DNA from: Sphingobacteruim zhuxiongii
GTDB lineage: Bacteria > Bacteroidota > Bacteroidia > Sphingobacteriales > Sphingobacteriaceae
DNA length: 64,000 bases
Direction: 5' to 3'
Assembly: GCF_009557615.1 (NCBI RefSeq)
Contig: NZ_CP045652.1
Coordinates: 1,240,001 to 1,304,000 of the forward strand
Part shown: positions 49,459 to 58,258 of the stretch, one piece after another
Position numbering within the stretch: the first letter of the stretch is position 1
Layout: each line of letters begins with the position of its first letter
Position numbers and translations under genes: made by a program
The notes under the pieces: generated by a model
Seen by the model: the letters and a program-made list of their open reading frames with translations, nothing else
The model's database searches: none
What the model was told of the DNA's origin: nothing

Positions 49459-50721
49459 ATGTCATCATCTATCAAATTTAAATTATCCTTCATGATGTTC
49501 TTAGAGTTCTTTATATGGGGCTCTTGGTTCGTGACGTTGGGTCGCTATTTGCCGAAAAACTTAAATGCTTCAGGCTTTGAAATCGCCAATGTATTCTCTA
49601 CTCAATCTTGGGGAGCTATTATCGCCCCGTTTATTGTAGGTATGATTGCCGATCGGTTCTTTAACGCGGAACGCGTATTAGGGACTTTACATATCATTGG
49701 TGCCGTATTGTTGTTTCAAATGTACAATGCCACGGATATCGCTGCATTTTTCCCGTATGTATTAGGATATATGATTCTTTACATGCCAACTTTAGCATTA
49801 GTGAACTCCATCTCTTTCAGACAGCTTTCTAACCCAGAAAGCCAGTTCTCTAATATTCGAATCTTCGGAACAATTGGATGGATCATTGCTGGACTTTCCA
49901 TTTCATATTTATTTAAATGGGATAGTACCCAAGGTATTGAAGATGGATTATTGAGAAATACATTCTTAATGGCTTCGATAGCTTCGTTATTATTGGGAGT
50001 ATTCAGCTTTTTATTACCGAAAACACCTCCAGTAAAAGATGATGGAAAAGAAAAACCTTCAGTAGCCTCCATCATTGGATTGGATGCAATCAAATTGTTA
50101 AAGGATAGAAACTTCTTTGTATTCTTCCTTTCATCAGTATTAATCTGTATTCCATTAGCCTTCTATTACCAGAACGCGAATGACTTCCTTGGCGATGTAG
50201 GGATGGAAGAGGTGACTGGTAAAATGACCATCGGACAGATTTCAGAAGCTTTATGTTTATTATTACTTCCGGTCTTCTTTGCACGCTTCGGCTTCAAAAA
50301 CACCATCTTGGTGGGTATGTTAGCTTGGGCAATTCGTTATGGTCTATTTGCCTACGGAAACACAGATACGAATACCTATATGCTTTATATCGGTATTGCT
50401 TTACACGGTATTTGTTATGACTTCTTCTTTGTATCGGGACAAATCTATACTGATTTCAAAGCGGGAGATAAATATAAGAGTGCTGCGCAGGGTTTAATTA
50501 CCTTAGCAACCTACGGTGTGGGGCAGCTTATTGGCTTCCAAGTGGCGGCTTATGTAGGAGAATTATACAAAGATTATAAAGCAGATAATATCCACGAATT
50601 TTGGCAACATGTATGGTTAGTACCAGCAGGAATTGCTATTGTGGTCATGTTGTTATTCCTTCTTTTATTCAAAAACGAACGGGTTGCAACAGTTAAATTA
50701 AATCAATCAGAAACTAATTAA
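49459..50721 (+). CDS. MFS symporter, nucleoside:H+ (NupG-like) family
   Basis: Inner-membrane transporter of 420 residues with twelve helices. The start (LSFMMFLEFFIWGSWFVTLGRYL) and the SNIRIFGTIGWIIAGLSISYLF segment (about 128-152) match the nucleoside:H+ symporter family that in Bacteroidota is often found in sugar oxidation clusters. It probably carries the periplasmic product, or the sugar itself, into the cell with a proton. Eleven bases separate it from the GMC gene. A preceding 103-bp gap contains AT-rich DNA without a perfect promoter box. Confidence 0.85.
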   Translation: MSSSIKFKLSFMMFLEFFIWGSWFVTLGRYLPKNLNASGFEIANVFSTQSWGAIIAPFIVGMIADRFFNAERVLGTLHIIGAVLLFQMYNATDIAAFFPYVLGYMILYMPTLALVNSISFRQLSNPESQFSNIRIFGTIGWIIAGLSISYLFKWDSTQGIEDGLLRNTFLMASIASLLLGVFSFLLPKTPPVKDDGKEKPSVASIIGLDAIKLLKDRNFFVFFLSSVLICIPLAFYYQNANDFLGDVGMEEVTGKMTIGQISEALCLLLLPVFFARFGFKNTILVGMLAWAIRYGLFAYGNTDTNTYMLYIGIALHGICYDFFFVSGQIYTDFKAGDKYKSAAQGLITLATYGVGQLIGFQVAAYVGELYKDYKADNIHEFWQHVWLVPAGIAIVVMLLFLLLFKNERVATVKLNQSETN

Positions 50722-50732
50722 ATAGAAAAGTA

Positions 50733-52418
50733 ATGGTAGAGAATAATGTTTATGATGCCATTGTAATCGGATCTGGTATTAGCGGCGGATGGGCAGCTAA
50801 AGAACTAACTGAAAAAGGTCTGAAGACAATCATGTTAGAGCGTGGTCGCAATGTCGAGCACGTGAAAGATTACCATGCAAATAAGGATAGTTGGGAATAC
50901 CCTCATCGTGGTGGTAGAACCAAGCAAATGGAAGCTGACTATCCAGTGCTAAAGCGTGACTATGCGTTAAATGAGAAGAACTTGGATTTTTGGGTTGACG
51001 AAAAAGAAAGCCCATATGTAGAGAAGAAACGCTTTGACTGGTTTAGAGGATACCATGTTGGTGGTCGTTCATTAATGTGGGGGCGTCAGAGTTACCGTTT
51101 TGGTGATTTAGACTTCGAAGCCAATGCTAAAGATGGTCATGGAGTAGATTGGCCGATTCGTTATAAAGATATTGCGCCTTGGTATAGCTATGCTGAGAAA
51201 TGGGCAGGTATTTCTGGAAACCGTGACGGCTTAGATGTGCTGCCTGATGGAGATTTTCTTCCAGCAATGGAATTCAACTTCGTGGAGCGTGATTTAGCTG
51301 ATCGTTTGAAAAAACAATATGGTGGTAATCGTCATTTCATTATGGGACGTACCGCAAATATTACTAAACCACATACTGGACGTATCAACTGTCAATTTCA
51401 AAATCAATGTTGGTTAGGCTGTAACTTTGGAGGATACTTCTCTACACAGTCATCAACCTTGCCTCCAGCAATGAAAACAGGTAATCTAACATTACGTCCA
51501 TTCTCGATTGTGACGAAGATTATCTATGATAAAAACACTAAAAAAGCAAAAGGAGTAGAGATAATCGATGCGGAAACAAATCAAACTTATGAGTTTTTCG
51601 CTAAGGTAATCTTTGTTTGTGCTTCGGCATTTAACTCCACTTGGGTCTTAATGAACTCCGCAACTGATGTATGGGAAGGTGGTTTAGGAAGTAGCTCAGG
51701 CGAACTTGGTCACAATGCCATGGATCACCATTTCCGTTTAGGAGCGAGTGGTCGTGTGGAGGGTTACGAAGATAAATATATGTTCGGTCGTCGTCCGACT
51801 GGCTTATACGTGCCTCGTTTTGTGAATGTTGCATCTGACACCAAAAAACGTGACTATGTTCGCGGATTTGGTTACCAAGGCTCTGCAGGCCGCGGACGTT
51901 GGTCAGGTGAGATTGCTGAAATGGCAGTAGGTGGCGCTTGGAAAGATGCGTTATGTGAACCAGGAGACTGGTCAGCAGGCTTTACTGCGTTTGGAGAGAT
52001 TCTTCCATACCATGATAATCGCATTTTCCTTGATAAAGAAGTGAAGGATAAATGGGGATTACCAGTGTTAGCAATGGATATGGAGTTGAAGGATAACGAA
52101 CATAAGATGCGTAAAGACATGACCGAAGAGATGAAGAATATGTTAGAGTCAATCGGTTTAAAAGATGTGAACACTTATGATGGTGGTTATAACTTCGGGA
52201 TGGGTATCCATGAGATGGGAACAGCACGTATGGGCTTAGATCCAAAGACATCGGTACTGAATAAACACAATCAAGTTTGGGATGCAACGAACGTTTACGT
52301 AACGGATGGTGCAGCAATGACTTCAGCAGGATGTGTGAATCCATCACTTACCTATATGGCATTAACAGCAAGAGCAGTTGATCATGCAGTGAGTGAGCTT
52401 AAAAAAGGTAATATCTAA
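50733..52418 (+). CDS. GMC-family FAD oxidoreductase (glycoside/sugar dehydrogenase)
   Basis: Flavoprotein of 561 residues. The FAD-binding start AIVIGSGISGGWAAKELTEKG (about 9-29) and the GGRSLMWGRQSYRF loop (about 108-121) are clear. The C-terminal GMC part has FGMGIHEMGTARMG (catalytic His near 494) and TDGAAMTSAGCVNPSLT (Asn near 539). No export signal of its own; such large subunits are exported piggyback with a Tat-bearing small subunit, here the gene at 53877. By family analogy it oxidises a sugar hydroxyl (for example C3 of glucosides) and passes electrons to the respiratory chain through a cytochrome. Forms a complex with the subunit-3 protein. Confidence 0.88.
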   Translation: MVENNVYDAIVIGSGISGGWAAKELTEKGLKTIMLERGRNVEHVKDYHANKDSWEYPHRGGRTKQMEADYPVLKRDYALNEKNLDFWVDEKESPYVEKKRFDWFRGYHVGGRSLMWGRQSYRFGDLDFEANAKDGHGVDWPIRYKDIAPWYSYAEKWAGISGNRDGLDVLPDGDFLPAMEFNFVERDLADRLKKQYGGNRHFIMGRTANITKPHTGRINCQFQNQCWLGCNFGGYFSTQSSTLPPAMKTGNLTLRPFSIVTKIIYDKNTKKAKGVEIIDAETNQTYEFFAKVIFVCASAFNSTWVLMNSATDVWEGGLGSSSGELGHNAMDHHFRLGASGRVEGYEDKYMFGRRPTGLYVPRFVNVASDTKKRDYVRGFGYQGSAGRGRWSGEIAEMAVGGAWKDALCEPGDWSAGFTAFGEILPYHDNRIFLDKEVKDKWGLPVLAMDMELKDNEHKMRKDMTEEMKNMLESIGLKDVNTYDGGYNFGMGIHEMGTARMGLDPKTSVLNKHNQVWDATNVYVTDGAAMTSAGCVNPSLTYMALTARAVDHAVSELKKGNI

Positions 52419-52437
52419 TTGAACTAAACCGAACATT

Positions 52438-53862
52438 ATGAGTAATAATAATTCAAGAAGGGAATTTCTAAAGAACTCAGCAATCGCTGCAGCAGGATTT
52501 AGTATTGTTCCACGTCACGTCTTAGGCGGATCAGGATTCTTAGCGCCAAGTGATCGTTTAATTGTTGCCGGTATAGGTGTAGGTGGAAAAGGAGAGAGCG
52601 ACATTAAAGCGTTTGCCGATAGCGGAAAAGCGGAAGTAGCCTATTTATGTGACGTCGATGAGCGTCGTGCTGCAAATTCTGTAAAAAGATTTCCTAAAGC
52701 AAAATTTTACAAAGACTATAGAGAGATGTTAGATAAGGAACATAAGCATATCGATGCGGTTTCTGTTTCATCTCCCGATCATAACCATGCGATTCAAGCA
52801 TTAGCGGCAATGCAATTAGGCAAACACGTTTATGTTCAAAAACCTTTAACCCACGATATTTGGGAAGCAAGAGTTTTAACGCATGCAGCAAAAAAATATA
52901 AAGTCGTTACGCAGATGGGTAACCAAGGAGCGTCAAACGATGGTCCTCGTGAAATCCGCGAATGGTATGAAGCAGGCTTAATTGGCGATGTACATACCGT
53001 TTACTGTTGGACCGATAGACCAGTATGGCCTCAAGGAATTCAATGGCCTAGTCAAAAAGCTCAGGTTCCAAAAGAACTAGACTGGGATTTATGGTTAGGT
53101 ACTGCACCTCAAAAAGACTATATCGACAAATTAGTGCCATTTAACTGGCGCGGATGGTGGGATTATGGAACCGGTGCATTAGGCGATATGGGATGCCACT
53201 TGTTAGAAGTGCCTTTTAGCGTCTTAGGTTTATCGTACTTACAAGATGTACAAGCATCAGTAGGATCGGTCTATGTAGATGAGTTCAAACGCGGATATTT
53301 CCCTGAAAGCTGTCCGCCATCGAGTCACGCAACAATGACTTTCCCTAAAGCGTTAAGAACAAATGGTCCAGTAACCTTACATTGGATGGATGGTGGTATT
53401 CAACCTGCACGTCCAGTAGAGCTTGAACCAAATGAAATCTTTGGTGATGGTGGTAATGGTATCTTAATGATTGGTACGAAAGGTAAAGTTTTAGCTGATA
53501 CGTACGGTGACAATGCTCGTTTATTGCCGACTACGCGCAAAGAGAACGTAGCCATGAAATATGCTCGTGTAGCGGGTAAAGCAAGCGGACACTATGGACA
53601 ATGGGTGGAGGCATGTATTGCCGGATATGGTAAGAAAGAAGTAAGTGCTCCTTTCGAAATTTCAGGTCCATTAACCGAAGCATTGTTGATGGCGAATTTA
53701 GCAATCCGTGGTGCTGACATGAGAATCGATGGTAAGTATCCAGGGCGTAATTTGAAGCTACTATGGGATAATGACAATATGAAAGTGACTAACTTTGATA
53801 TGGTAAACCAATTCGTTAAGCGTCAATATCGCAAAGGATGGGAAATTAATTATTCATTTTAA
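52438..53862 (+). CDS. Second Gfo/Idh/MocA oxidoreductase, twin-arginine signal
   Basis: Protein of 474 residues with a Tat signal (NSRREFLKNSAIAAAGFSIVP, residues 5-25). Rossmann motif VAGIGVGGKGESDIKAF near residues 41-57, the catalytic segment VYVQKPLTHD (EKP reads QKP) near 132-141, and GALGDMGCHLLEVPF near 249-263 with the active His. It is a different subfamily from the first (longer, QKP type). Enzymes of this type in Bacteroidota act on 3-keto-glycosides or related oxidised sugars with bound NAD. Lies 19 bp after the GMC gene and 14 bp before the subunit-3 gene. Confidence 0.87.
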   Translation: MSNNNSRREFLKNSAIAAAGFSIVPRHVLGGSGFLAPSDRLIVAGIGVGGKGESDIKAFADSGKAEVAYLCDVDERRAANSVKRFPKAKFYKDYREMLDKEHKHIDAVSVSSPDHNHAIQALAAMQLGKHVYVQKPLTHDIWEARVLTHAAKKYKVVTQMGNQGASNDGPREIREWYEAGLIGDVHTVYCWTDRPVWPQGIQWPSQKAQVPKELDWDLWLGTAPQKDYIDKLVPFNWRGWWDYGTGALGDMGCHLLEVPFSVLGLSYLQDVQASVGSVYVDEFKRGYFPESCPPSSHATMTFPKALRTNGPVTLHWMDGGIQPARPVELEPNEIFGDGGNGILMIGTKGKVLADTYGDNARLLPTTRKENVAMKYARVAGKASGHYGQWVEACIAGYGKKEVSAPFEISGPLTEALLMANLAIRGADMRIDGKYPGRNLKLLWDNDNMKVTNFDMVNQFVKRQYRKGWEINYSF

Positions 53863-53876
53863 GAAGGTATAAGAAG

Positions 53877-54449
53877 ATGATGAATAGAAGAGAAGCGTTA
53901 AAGCGCGTAGCCTTTATCATGGGTGGTACTGTTATCGGTGCTAATCTATTTTTGGAGGGATGTACTCGTCCCGCATCGAAAGATGTAGCTACGTTATTTG
54001 AAGCGAAAACAACAGATTATTTAGGAGAATTGGCAGAAGCAATTCTTCCAAAAACTTCGACTCCTGGTGCTAAAGAAGCAGGAGTAGGCGAATTTATCCC
54101 AGTGATGATCCGTGATTGTTACGATGAGAAGGATCAGAAATCATTCTTAGATGGTTTAAATGGCGTTGAAGATCGTGCGAAAAAAGATTTCAAAAAGGGA
54201 TTCTTAGAATTGACTCCTGAAGAGAAACTTAAATTCGTAAATACATACGATAAAGAAGCAAAGGAATATCAAACAAACAAAAAAGAAGAAGAACCGAATC
54301 ATTTCTTTACCATGTTGAAGCAATTGACTTTGACAGGTTTCTTCACTTCAGAAGTTGGTATGAAAAAGGCCTTACGCTACGTTAAAATCCCTGGAAAATA
54401 TGATGGAAACTATCCATATAAAAAGGGAGACAAAGCTTGGGCGTTATAG
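53877..54449 (+). CDS. Gluconate 2-dehydrogenase subunit 3 family protein
   Basis: Small subunit of 190 residues with a Tat signal (MNRREALKRVAFIMGGTVIG) followed by a possible lipobox Cys (FLEGC, about 29), so it may be exported folded and lipid-anchored. The body matches the gluconate_2-dh3 domain: TTDYLGELAEAILPKTSTPGAKEAGVGEFI (about 47-76) and the helical C-terminus. In known GMC dehydrogenases this subunit carries the large subunit through the Tat system and stabilises it. Last gene of the cluster, followed immediately by a terminator. Confidence 0.88.
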   Translation: MMNRREALKRVAFIMGGTVIGANLFLEGCTRPASKDVATLFEAKTTDYLGELAEAILPKTSTPGAKEAGVGEFIPVMIRDCYDEKDQKSFLDGLNGVEDRAKKDFKKGFLELTPEEKLKFVNTYDKEAKEYQTNKKEEEPNHFFTMLKQLTLTGFFTSEVGMKKALRYVKIPGKYDGNYPYKKGDKAWAL

Positions 54450-54452
54450 TAT

Positions 54453-54487
54453 AAAAAAAGCCTTCCGTCAATCGGAAGGCTTTTTTT
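54453..54487. terminator. Terminator of the oxidation cluster
   Basis: 15-bp arms around AGCCTTCCG / CGGAAGGCT with a 5-nt loop, A-run before and T-run after. It also ends the convergent thioesterase transcript, whose stop codon overlaps its tail. Confidence 0.85.
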
Positions 54488-55228
54488 TTATGCTTTTTTT
54501 GTTAGTTGCATCAAGAAGTGCGGTCGCTCTCCTCGAGTAATGCTATAAATCGCATTTTGATCATCGATTCTGGCTTCGTTAATCGCGACTTGATTCCCAT
54601 AAGACAATTCCCTTAGAAAGTTCATCTCGACGGTTTTAATTTTGCCGGATAATACTTCTTTCGGATCTAATGCATCGAAGCACCAGTCCATATATTTAAC
54701 ATTGTTCGCATGATTGACAATATCCAAATCGGATAAGACAACCTGATAATCTCTAATTTTGTTAAAAGCAACATTCCCATCGATTCGTTCAGCAGTTCTT
54801 GAAGTCATGATACGATCGGGATGGGGAATGACATGATCTGTACTCGCGATTAGCGTTTCAGCACGTCGTGCCTCAATGTTGAAGACTGCCCATAAGCTCG
54901 TTGCAGCAACAAGTCTACGTTGTCCAAAAAGCACTTCGAAATTACGTGTTGAGCGCGATCCGGAGAAGTCTTGAATCCATGTTCTAACGGTAATCGTCTG
55001 TTCAAAAATCGGAAGCTTTTCTATTTCGATGAGCATTCGGCTGAGTACCCAAGATTGTTTCGTGCGTAAAATGGCTTTGGTGCCAAAACCTAAGATATCA
55101 GCATGCTCGCTTGCGGAAACTTGCAATATATTATCGAGTTCACTGTATTTAAGCTGTCCGTTTGGATAACATTGTGTGAAGTTGAGTTTCCATTCTTTTT
55201 CAAAGATACCTTCTTCCATTTTATTCAT
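54488..55228 (-). CDS. Acyl-ACP thioesterase (FatA/FatB-like)
   Basis: Cytoplasmic protein of 246 residues made of two hot-dog folds, as in plant and bacterial acyl-ACP thioesterases. Family segments: NGQLKYSELDNILQVSASEHADILGFG near the N-terminus, SWVLSRMLIEIEKLP (about 58-72) and DIVNHANNVKYMDWCFDAL (about 167-185), where Asp/His/Asn/Asn form the probable catalytic and binding set. It releases free fatty acid from acyl-ACP. ATG at 55228; a second Met three codons on is possible. Single gene. Confidence 0.88.
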   Translation of the reverse strand: MNKMEEGIFEKEWKLNFTQCYPNGQLKYSELDNILQVSASEHADILGFGTKAILRTKQSWVLSRMLIEIEKLPIFEQTITVRTWIQDFSGSRSTRNFEVLFGQRRLVAATSLWAVFNIEARRAETLIASTDHVIPHPDRIMTSRTAERIDGNVAFNKIRDYQVVLSDLDIVNHANNVKYMDWCFDALDPKEVLSGKIKTVEMNFLRELSYGNQVAINEARIDDQNAIYSITRGERPHFLMQLTKKA

Positions 55229-55329
55229 ATTTCATGCGAATGTAACTAATTTAATATTCTAAAATAAAACACTTGTCATTTTATATATAAATCCCTAATT
55301 TGACGTTAACCTAATAAACAAGAGTAAGT

Positions 55330-55602
55330 ATGAGCATGATTGGAACATTAATAGAAAAAGAGCAAGTTGATAAATTCAAAATCATTCCTGCCGAGATTGA
55401 TAATTCAGAGAAGTTTATGTCGAGGTTACAAAGTGCTTTACGCTTAGGGAATGAGTTTAAGTCAAAAACAGACATTGTATTTAATACCGAAGAAGGACCG
55501 ATGCGTATTGAAACTACGGTATGGTCGTTAACCGATAAATATTTACAAATCAAACACGGAATTTTAATCCCATTGCGATCATTAATTGCAGTGGAATACT
55601 AA
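55330..55602 (+). CDS. Small conserved-type protein, unknown function
   Basis: Cytoplasmic protein of 90 residues with an N-terminal acidic/alpha part (IEKEQVDKFKIIPAEIDNSEKFMSRLQSALRLG) and a C-terminal beta part (IVFNTEEGPMRIETTVWSLTDKYLQIKHGILIPLRSL). No motif recognised; small proteins of this kind are common in Sphingobacteriaceae. A possible promoter upstream is TTG (55273-55275)-N20-TAATTTG (55296-55302), one base off consensus. Its own terminator follows. Confidence 0.65.
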   Translation: MSMIGTLIEKEQVDKFKIIPAEIDNSEKFMSRLQSALRLGNEFKSKTDIVFNTEEGPMRIETTVWSLTDKYLQIKHGILIPLRSLIAVEY

Positions 55603-55605
55603 GAG

Positions 55606-55632
55606 AAAGGGCATCAGATTTTGATGCCCTTT
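55606..55632 (+). terminator. Terminator after the 90-residue gene
   Basis: 11-bp stem AAAGGGCATCA / TGATGCCCTTT with a 5-nt loop and a T-run. It is 3 bp past the stop. Confidence 0.85.
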
Positions 55633-55774
55633 TTTTGTTTCCCGAATAGCCTAAATCCTAGCTAAGAAGCCACCATATATTTTCATCCAATATCAGTTTT
55701 CATCATAGACGTAGTTTTCAAAAGTAAGTTGTACGCGGCTCAAGTTTAGCTTAGGCCTTTTTTATTAACTTATA

Positions 55775-55818
55775 AGGGCTCATGTAGGCCTAAGGTATGC
55801 TTGAAGTAGGCTAAACGT
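55775..55818. repeat. Four degenerate 11-bp tandem units
   Basis: The block divides into AGGGCTCATGT, AGGCCTAAGGT, ATGCTTGAAGT and AGGCTAAACGT. It ends 109 bp before the S9 peptidase start and shares TAAGGTATGCTTGA with the block at 33527-33570. Apart from this and the terminator above, the 325-bp gap 55603-55927 holds no gene. Confidence 0.5.
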
Positions 55819-55927
55819 CCAAACAAAACCTGTTTTGAAAATAATTTTCGAGCGCGGATAAAAAAAATAAAATAATTTGTAACAATATCCAATTTATGTC
55901 GACTGATAGGGAAACATAAATTGAATA

Positions 55928-58195
55928 ATGAAACAACCGATTTTTACCCTGGTATTTGTACTTTTGAGCATGTTAACAGCCAAAGCGCAAATTACTGGCG
56001 ATTGGAAAGGAACCTTAGAAGTTCAAGGAACCAAGATGGACCTAATTTTCCATATCAGCCAAGACGGAGAAGCTTACAAAGCAACTTTAGACATTCCTGC
56101 ACAAGGCGCTTCTGGCCTTGCAATGACGGAGACAAAATTTGAAAATAACAAACTTACTGTTGCTATGGCGCAGGCAGGTTTCTCTTATGAAGGTGAGCTG
56201 AAAGGCGAACTCGTAGAAGGTGTTTTCAAACAAGGCGGAGCAGAATTCCCATTAAAACTAAGCAAGACAAAAGTTTCTAAACCTGGAGACACGACTTTGG
56301 TTTCTTCAAGAGCCGAATTAGATCAGTTAATCGCTTTAGACAAGGGAGATTTCAAATACGAAGTGAAAGATTATTTTGCAAAACCTAATTCTTCACAATT
56401 TGCATTATCTCCAAATGGTAAATATATCTCTTACCGTGAAAAAGATGCGAATAATAAGCGTCATGTGATGATTAAGGAAGTCGCTACAGGAAAGGTAGTT
56501 CGTGCAATCGAAGAGAAGAATGAACTTATTCGTGGTATCGGCTGGGTAAATGATGAACGTTTGGTTTATGTAATGGATCAAGGTGGTAACGAAAATTATC
56601 ACTTATATGCCGTTAACATTGATGGAACGAACAATATCGATTTAACTCCGTTTCCTGATGTACAAGCGGGTATTTTAAATATGTTGAAAGAGCAAAAAGA
56701 CTTTATCATTATTCAAATGAATAAAGATAATAAACAAGTTTTCGAGCCTTATAAAGTGAATATTCATACAGGTGCTATGGAGAAATTGTTCACAAATACC
56801 GATCCTGAGAATGCTGTCGTTGGTTATGATTTTGATAAAGAAGGTAACTTAAGAGGTTACTCGAAAATGTTCAACGGAATAAATACACAATACTACTATA
56901 AAGTAAAAGGAAAGACTGATTTTGAACTGTTTGGAACAGGGAAATGGGATGATAGCTTCTCGATTCTTTCGTTCAACTACGCCTCTAAAAATCCGGATGA
57001 AGCTTACGTCTTGACGAACTTGGATTCAGATAAAGCGCGTATCATTCTTTATGATTTTGCGACGAAGAAAATTGTTAAGGAAATTTACTCCAACAAAGAT
57101 TATGATGCAACAATTCTAGCCTTATCACGTAAACGTAACTGGGAAATCGATTATGTTGGTTTCGAGGGTGAGCGTGTAGAAATTAAACCCGTAAGTAAAA
57201 CTTTCAAAAAACTATACGATAAATTTAGTAAGGAATTCCCGGGCTATGAGTATTCGATCGTTGGTAAAACGGATAACGAAGATCAGTATCTCGTGATGGT
57301 ACAAAGCGATAAGTTGTACGGTCGTTATTATCATTTAGATGCGAAATCAGGGAAGACAACATTGTTGTACGATTTGATGCCGCAATTGAAAGAAGCGGAT
57401 ATGGCAGAGATGCGTCCGATAACTTTTAAATCACGTGATGGATTGACAATTCATGGATACATTACTTTACCGAAAGAGGCATTAAATGGCAAAAAAGTGC
57501 CATTGATTGTAAATCCACATGGAGGTCCTCAAGGTGTACGCGATAGCTGGGGATTTAATCCAGAGACGCAGTTATTCGCAAGTCGCGGATACGCAACCTT
57601 ACAAGTAAATTTCCGTATTTCTGGAGGTTATGGTAAAGAGTTTTTACGCGCCGGATTTAATCAGGTTGGTCGTAAAGCTATGGATGACGTAGAAGACGGT
57701 ATACAGTATGTGGTTGATCAAGGATGGGCAGATAAAAATAATGTGGCAATCTATGGAGCTAGTCATGGTGGATATGCGGTGTTAAGAGGCTTGACGAAAA
57801 CCCCTGATTTGTATAAAGCAGGTGTTGATTATGTTGGAGTTTCAAACATCTTTACGTTATTAAATTCAATTCCAGAATACTGGAAACCTTATAAAGAAAT
57901 GCTTTATCAAATTTGGTACAACCCAGATAAAGAAGATGAGGCAGCTATTGCAAAAGAAGTATCACCATTATTTCATGTTGATAAAATTAAAACGCCTTTA
58001 TTCGTAGTACAAGGGGCAAATGATCCGCGTGTTAAAATTGCCGAAGCGGACCAAATTGTAAAAGCGTTACGTGCAAAAGGTGTTGATGTTCCTTATATGG
58101 TAAAATATGATGAGGGACATGGTTTCCATAAAGAAGAAAACCAAATCGAATTTTATAAAGCGATGATGGGATTCTTCCGTAAAACTTTAAATTAA
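55928..58195 (+). CDS. S9 family peptidase (prolyl oligopeptidase type)
   Basis: Exported serine peptidase of 755 residues with a Sec signal (1-20, LTAKAQ). Residues 21-115 form an extra beta-rich domain (GDWKGTLEVQGTKMDLIFHISQDG). A beta-propeller-like region follows to about 480. The catalytic alpha/beta-hydrolase domain has HGGPQGVRDSWGF (about 534), the nucleophile Ser in GASHGGYA (about 612), Asp in QGANDPRVK (about 699) and His in DEGHGF (about 730). It cleaves peptides after Pro or small residues in the periplasm. A pair of 11-bp repeat blocks lies upstream. Single gene. Confidence 0.88.
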   Translation: MKQPIFTLVFVLLSMLTAKAQITGDWKGTLEVQGTKMDLIFHISQDGEAYKATLDIPAQGASGLAMTETKFENNKLTVAMAQAGFSYEGELKGELVEGVFKQGGAEFPLKLSKTKVSKPGDTTLVSSRAELDQLIALDKGDFKYEVKDYFAKPNSSQFALSPNGKYISYREKDANNKRHVMIKEVATGKVVRAIEEKNELIRGIGWVNDERLVYVMDQGGNENYHLYAVNIDGTNNIDLTPFPDVQAGILNMLKEQKDFIIIQMNKDNKQVFEPYKVNIHTGAMEKLFTNTDPENAVVGYDFDKEGNLRGYSKMFNGINTQYYYKVKGKTDFELFGTGKWDDSFSILSFNYASKNPDEAYVLTNLDSDKARIILYDFATKKIVKEIYSNKDYDATILALSRKRNWEIDYVGFEGERVEIKPVSKTFKKLYDKFSKEFPGYEYSIVGKTDNEDQYLVMVQSDKLYGRYYHLDAKSGKTTLLYDLMPQLKEADMAEMRPITFKSRDGLTIHGYITLPKEALNGKKVPLIVNPHGGPQGVRDSWGFNPETQLFASRGYATLQVNFRISGGYGKEFLRAGFNQVGRKAMDDVEDGIQYVVDQGWADKNNVAIYGASHGGYAVLRGLTKTPDLYKAGVDYVGVSNIFTLLNSIPEYWKPYKEMLYQIWYNPDKEDEAAIAKEVSPLFHVDKIKTPLFVVQGANDPRVKIAEADQIVKALRAKGVDVPYMVKYDEGHGFHKEENQIEFYKAMMGFFRKTLN

Positions 58196-58212
58196 ACTGT
58201 TGTTAATTATGC

Positions 58213-58240
58213 GTAAAGCCCCTAAATTTAGGGGCTTTAC
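58213..58240 (+). terminator. 28-nt perfect palindrome, terminator
   Basis: GTAAAGCCCCTAAA followed directly by its reverse complement, then CTTTTT. It is 17 bp past the S9 stop and 18 bp before the next ATG. Confidence 0.75.
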
Positions 58241-58258
58241 CTTTTTATAGATACCCCG

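Noticed and set aside
51982-52347. Antisense open frame opposite the GMC oxidoreductase
   Set aside because: Covers the conserved GMC C-terminal motifs; Ser/Leu/His-rich translation with no recognisable features.
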